From Micromonospora lutea (GTDB taxonomy: Bacteria > Actinomycetota > Actinomycetes > Mycobacteriales > Micromonosporaceae), in assembly GCF_016863535.1 (NCBI RefSeq), contig NZ_BOPB01000009.1, positions 372,001 to 436,000 on the forward strand: DNA of 64,000 nt, written 5' to 3'. Within the stretch, counting starts at the first letter, position 1. Every line of letters begins with the position of its first letter. The translations under genes were made by a program, and so were the position numbers. Positions 60,976-64,000 of this stretch are shown piece after piece. Below the pieces are notes generated by a model. That model did not search any database and had not been told where the DNA came from. It saw only the letters and a list, made by a program, of their open reading frames with translations.

Positions 60976-61701
60976 GTGTCCGCCGTACCGCACCCGGTGA
61001 CCGAACTCGGCGTGCCGCTGCGCGTGCTGTCGTACAACGTCCACAGCCAACGCGACGACACCGCCGCGCTGGCCACGGTGGTACGCGAGGCGGCACCGGA
61101 CGTGGTGGTCGTGCAGGAGGGGCCGCGCCGGTTCCGGTGGCGGGAGAAATCGGCCGCGCTGGCCGAGTCGTTCGGTCTGGTGGTCGCCGCCGGTGGGCTG
61201 CCGTCGCTGGGCAACCTGGTGTTGACCAGCCTCCGGGTACGGGTGACCGCAACCCGCTGCCGGCGTTTCCCGCTCACCCCTGGCCGGCACCTGCGCGGCG
61301 CCGCGTACGCCGACTGCCGGGTGGGCACCTCCGCCTGGTTCACCGTGGCCGGGTCACACCTGTCCACCGACCCCACCGAGCGTCCCGGCCAGGCCGAGCT
61401 GTTCAAGCGGGACCTGGCCGCCGCACCTCACCCGGTGATCGCCGCCGCCGACCTCAACGAGGAACCGGGCGGGCCGGCGTGGCGCGCCGTCGCCGACGGG
61501 CTGACCGACGCGGCGGAGGCGGCCGACCGGACCGACCGGCTCACCTACTCGTGCGCCGATCCCCGACGGCGCATCGACGCCCTGTTCGTCGATCCGCGGA
61601 TCATCGTGGTCGACTACGACGTGGTGGACACTCCGCTGACCCGGCGGGCCAGCGACCACTTCCCGGTCCTGGTCGACCTGTTGCTGCCCGCCGCTGCCTG
61701 A
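60976..61701 (+). CDS. Endonuclease/exonuclease/phosphatase (EEP) family hydrolase
   Basis: 241 residues from GTG 60976. RVLSYNVHSQRDDTAALATV, VVVVQEGPRRFRWREK (metal Glu), GSHLSTDPTERPGQAELF, VIAAADLNEEPGGPAW and ASDHFPVLVDLLL reproduce the EEP fold's catalytic Asn, Glu, His, Asp-x-Asn and SDH motifs. There is no signal peptide. It could be a phosphodiesterase, nuclease or sphingomyelinase-like enzyme; the substrate is unknown. It is spaced 3 bp from the ROK kinase, so likely co-transcribed. Confidence 0.9.
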   Translation: MSAVPHPVTELGVPLRVLSYNVHSQRDDTAALATVVREAAPDVVVVQEGPRRFRWREKSAALAESFGLVVAAGGLPSLGNLVLTSLRVRVTATRCRRFPLTPGRHLRGAAYADCRVGTSAWFTVAGSHLSTDPTERPGQAELFKRDLAAAPHPVIAAADLNEEPGGPAWRAVADGLTDAAEAADRTDRLTYSCADPRRRIDALFVDPRIIVVDYDVVDTPLTRRASDHFPVLVDLLLPAAA

Positions 61702-61792
61702 CATCGGTCCCTGGCCGGGCTGGACATCCCGCTCCGTTGTGGAGAGGATTTCGCGCGACCCGGCACTCGTGCCGAGACGAAGGAGATCCCCG

Positions 61793-63199
61793 GTGTCCAC
61801 CTCCACCGAGCCCGGCCGGCCAGATCCGGAGACGACCACGCTCGCCCGCAGCCACGACGGCCGTCCGGTCTCCGACCGGGGCGACACCGTCTGCGTCATC
61901 GGCGCCGGCGCCAGCGGCCTGACCGCCGTCAAGAACCTCGTCGAGCACGGCTTCGGGGTCGACTGCTACGAACGCGAGACCGGCGTCGGCGGTGCCTGGA
62001 ACTGGCGACACGACCGCAGCCCGGTGTACGCCAGCACCCATCTGATCTCGTCGCGGCCGTTCACCCAGTTTCCCGACTTTCCGATGCCCGACGACTGGCC
62101 GGACTATCCGCACCACAGCCAGCTGCTGTCGTACTTCGAGCGCTACGCCGACCACTTCGACCTGCGGCGGCACATCTGGTTCGGCACCGAGGTGGTGCGG
62201 GTGGAGCCGGTCGCCGACGACCGGTGGGACGTCACCACCCGCAGCACCGGCGGCTACGGACCCGAGCGCACCTCCCGGTACGCCGCCGTGGTGATCGCCA
62301 ACGGGCACAACTGGTCGCCGAAGCTGCCCCGCTACGAAGGGCTGGAACAGTTCCGCGGCGAGGTCATGCACGCCTCGTCGTACAAGGACGCGGCACAACT
62401 GCGGGGCAAGCGGGTACTGGTGGTGGGCGCCGGCAACACCGGCTGCGACATCGCCGTGGAGGCCGCCCAGCAGGCGTCGCGTTGTTGGCACTCCACCCGC
62501 CGTGGCTACTGGTACGCCCCGAAGTACGTCCTTGGTCGTCCCGCCGACCAGGTCAACGACCTGCTGCTGGCGTTGCGGGTACCGCTGCGTGTCCGCCAGT
62601 GGCTCTATCACCGGACGTTGCGGCTGACCGTCGGCGACCTGACCCGCTTCGGTCTGCCGAAGCCGGACCACCGGGTGTACGAGACGCACCCGATCGCCAA
62701 CAGCCTGCTCGTCTACCACGTGGGCCACGGCGCGATCGCCCCGGTACCGGACATCGAACGCTTCCACCCGCACTCGGTGGAGCTGACCGACGGTCGACAG
62801 ATCGACCCGGAACTGATCGTCTTCGCCACCGGCTACCTGCCCCGCTTCGAGTTCCTCGACGGAAAGATCCTCGGCGACGACGAGGGGTTGGGCCGGCCCC
62901 GACTGTGGCTCAACGCCCTCGTACCGGACCATCCCACTCTCGCGGTCACCGGGCTGCTCCAACCGGACTCCGGCATCTTCACCCTGGCCCACTGGCAGGC
63001 CGTGCTCGTCGCCCGGTCGCTGCGGTTGCGGGCCAGCCGTCCGGACCGGGCCGCAGCCTTCGCCGCCCGGGTGCGGGCCGGGGCCGGCGAGCGCTACTCG
63101 GGACAGGTGAAGGATTCGACCCGGCACTGGTTCGAGGTCGGGCACGCCGACTATCTGCGCGCGCTGGAGCGCGCCCTACGCGAGCTGGAGAGCAAGTGA
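61793..63199 (+). CDS. Flavin-containing monooxygenase (FMO-type)
   Basis: 468 residues from GTG 61793, preceded by AAGGAG. FAD-binding VCVIGAGASGLTAVKNLVEH, the FMO identifying segment FRGEVMHASSYKD (FxGxxxHxxxY/F) and the NADPH site RVLVVGAGNTGCDIAVEAAQ are intact; FATGYLPRFEF is also typical. Such enzymes oxygenate nitrogen, sulfur or ketone substrates. The stop overlaps the start of an alpha/beta hydrolase gene (GTGA), a pairing reminiscent of Baeyer-Villiger oxidation followed by ester hydrolysis, though the partner lacks its nucleophile. Confidence 0.9.
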   Translation: MSTSTEPGRPDPETTTLARSHDGRPVSDRGDTVCVIGAGASGLTAVKNLVEHGFGVDCYERETGVGGAWNWRHDRSPVYASTHLISSRPFTQFPDFPMPDDWPDYPHHSQLLSYFERYADHFDLRRHIWFGTEVVRVEPVADDRWDVTTRSTGGYGPERTSRYAAVVIANGHNWSPKLPRYEGLEQFRGEVMHASSYKDAAQLRGKRVLVVGAGNTGCDIAVEAAQQASRCWHSTRRGYWYAPKYVLGRPADQVNDLLLALRVPLRVRQWLYHRTLRLTVGDLTRFGLPKPDHRVYETHPIANSLLVYHVGHGAIAPVPDIERFHPHSVELTDGRQIDPELIVFATGYLPRFEFLDGKILGDDEGLGRPRLWLNALVPDHPTLAVTGLLQPDSGIFTLAHWQAVLVARSLRLRASRPDRAAAFAARVRAGAGERYSGQVKDSTRHWFEVGHADYLRALERALRELESK

Positions 63200-64000
63200 C
63201 CGAGCGGGTGATGCGCAGCTGGGAGTGGGCGCGGCCGGTGCGCCCGGTCCGGCGTGAGGTGCTCAGCGCCGTTCCGGAGATGGAGGAGGGGCGGCCACCG
63301 CTGCTGTTCGTGCCGGGCTTCGGTCACGGTGCCTGGGCGTACGCCGAGAACTGGCTCGGCCATGTCGCCGCCCGCGGCTTCAGCGCCTACGCGGTGAGCC
63401 TGCGCGGGCACGGCGGCAGCGACCCGGCACCGGAGGCGACCCTGCGGGCGTACGCCCACGACGTGGTCCAGGTGGCGGCCAGCCTGCCGCGCCAGGCGGT
63501 GCTGGTGGGACACGGTGCCGGGGCCCTGGTGACCGAGTACGCCATGGCCCGCTATCCGGCCCGGGCAGCGGTGCTGGTGGCGCCGGTGCTCGGCGGTTGG
63601 GCCACGCTCGGCACCGCGTTGCGCCGCAACCCGCTCGGCACCCTGCCGGCCGTGTTCGGTGCCGGGCTGCGGCTGAACCGCAAGCAGCTGTTCAGCAGCG
63701 AGCTGCCCGACGCCGAGGCCCGGCGGCACACCGCGCGGCTGGGACGGGCGGCCCGGCGGGCCCAGTGGCAGCTGATGACCGGTGCCGATCCGGAGCCGGC
63801 GGTGGGAAACCCGCCCGTGCTGGTACTGGGTAGTCCCGACGACCGGGTGGTGCCGGCCTCGGCGCTGACCCGGGCGGCACGGCGGTACGGTGCGGCTCCG
63901 CTGCTCTTCCCCGGCATGGGGCACGATCTGATGCTCGACGCCCGGTGGCGGGAGCCGATCGACGCCATCCTCGACTGGCTGGTCAAGGACCCGGCCCGCG
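63196..64000 (+). CDS. Alpha/beta-hydrolase-fold protein lacking the nucleophile serine (runs to the right edge)
   Basis: 268 codons visible from GTG 63196, open to the window end. LLFVPGFGHGAWAYAENWLG contains the oxyanion-hole region, and AVSLRGHGGSDPAPEATLRA the next loop. The nucleophile elbow reads VLVGHGAGALV: the expected GxSxG is GHGAG, with Gly at residue 107 where Ser should be. The acid (LGSPDDRVVP) and His (PGMGHDLMLD) of the triad are kept. Nearly the whole fold is present by residue 268, so the missing part is short. It is coupled to the monooxygenase gene by GTGA. Confidence 0.85.
   Translation, partial: MTERVMRSWEWARPVRPVRREVLSAVPEMEEGRPPLLFVPGFGHGAWAYAENWLGHVAARGFSAYAVSLRGHGGSDPAPEATLRAYAHDVVQVAASLPRQAVLVGHGAGALVTEYAMARYPARAAVLVAPVLGGWATLGTALRRNPLGTLPAVFGAGLRLNRKQLFSSELPDAEARRHTARLGRAARRAQWQLMTGADPEPAVGNPPVLVLGSPDDRVVPASALTRAARRYGAAPLLFPGMGHDLMLDARWREPIDAILDWLVKDPAR

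Overview
The window is a high-G+C actinobacterial chromosome segment, most likely from the Micromonosporaceae (Micromonospora or Salinispora type). The grounds are heavy G/C use at third codon positions, frequent GTG starts, GTGA/ATGA stop-start overlaps, an actinobacterial menaquinol:oxygen oxidoreductase set (diheme QcrC, three-helix QcrA, QcrB, CtaC/E/F), a PimB-type mannosyltransferase, a mycobacterial-type adenosine kinase, and short palindromic repeats of a kind I associate with Micromonospora genomes. I saw no tRNA, rRNA, CRISPR array, transposase or secondary-metabolite cluster.

Layout. 1-4.3 kb is accessory: a type I restriction-modification pair (partial hsdS, hsdM), a HigBA-like toxin-antitoxin operon with a perfect palindrome over its promoter, a secreted M23 peptidase, and what looks like a decayed VapBC/Phd locus. 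4.3-9.7 kb: LtrA-family membrane protein, dihydrolipoamide acyltransferase (E2) and dihydrolipoyl dehydrogenase (E3), and a small conserved protein. 9.7-19.2 kb: leucyl aminopeptidase, glycine-cleavage T protein, a DUF2314 protein, cobalamin lower-ligand assembly (a CobU-CobT fusion and CobS), small proteins, an M50 protease and an aldo/keto reductase. 19.2-23.3 kb: one 1350-residue protein with a disordered repeat-rich N-terminus, a TPR-like middle and C-terminal WG repeats. 23.7-31.7 kb: DUF3043 protein, a MurA-type enolpyruvyl transferase, NadA, glycerate kinase, ErpA, adenosine kinase, TusA and a cysteine desulfurase. 31.9-40.8 kb: the respiratory block ctaC-ctaF, trpD, an orphan receiver, ctaG, and ctaE-qcrC-qcrA-qcrB. 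40.9-51.7 kb: DUF4142 protein, a RAM-only AsnC-like protein, sugar-nucleotidyltransferase plus Nudix pair, a shortened RelA/SpoT homologue, a DEDDh/UvrC-like nuclease fusion, a coiled-coil/NYN protein, an M48 protease and PimB. 51.7-64 kb: GGDEF-EAL protein with an overlapping methyltransferase, a two-component system, acyl-CoA synthetase, a START-like protein, a ROK kinase, an EEP-family phosphatase/nuclease, a flavin monooxygenase and a partial alpha/beta hydrolase.

How it fits together. Gene content between about 7 and 60 kb resembles the M. tuberculosis region from Rv2185c to Rv2215 (recalled: START protein, fadD15, pimB, Rv2191 nuclease, trpD, ctaE-qcrCAB, ctaF-ctaC, adoK, erpA-like, glycerate kinase, cobT/cobS, gcvT, pepB, dlaT). 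Most of the window is therefore conserved core, and accessory content is concentrated in the first 4.3 kb. The most informative oddities are the fossil VapBC, a RelA/SpoT homologue with an intact hydrolase motif but a disturbed synthetase and no ACT domain, a GGDAF/EAL protein overlapping a methyltransferase gene, a hydrolase lacking its nucleophile serine, and palindromic repeats placed mainly between convergent genes. I did not find a multi-gene system that I can defend as wholly new.
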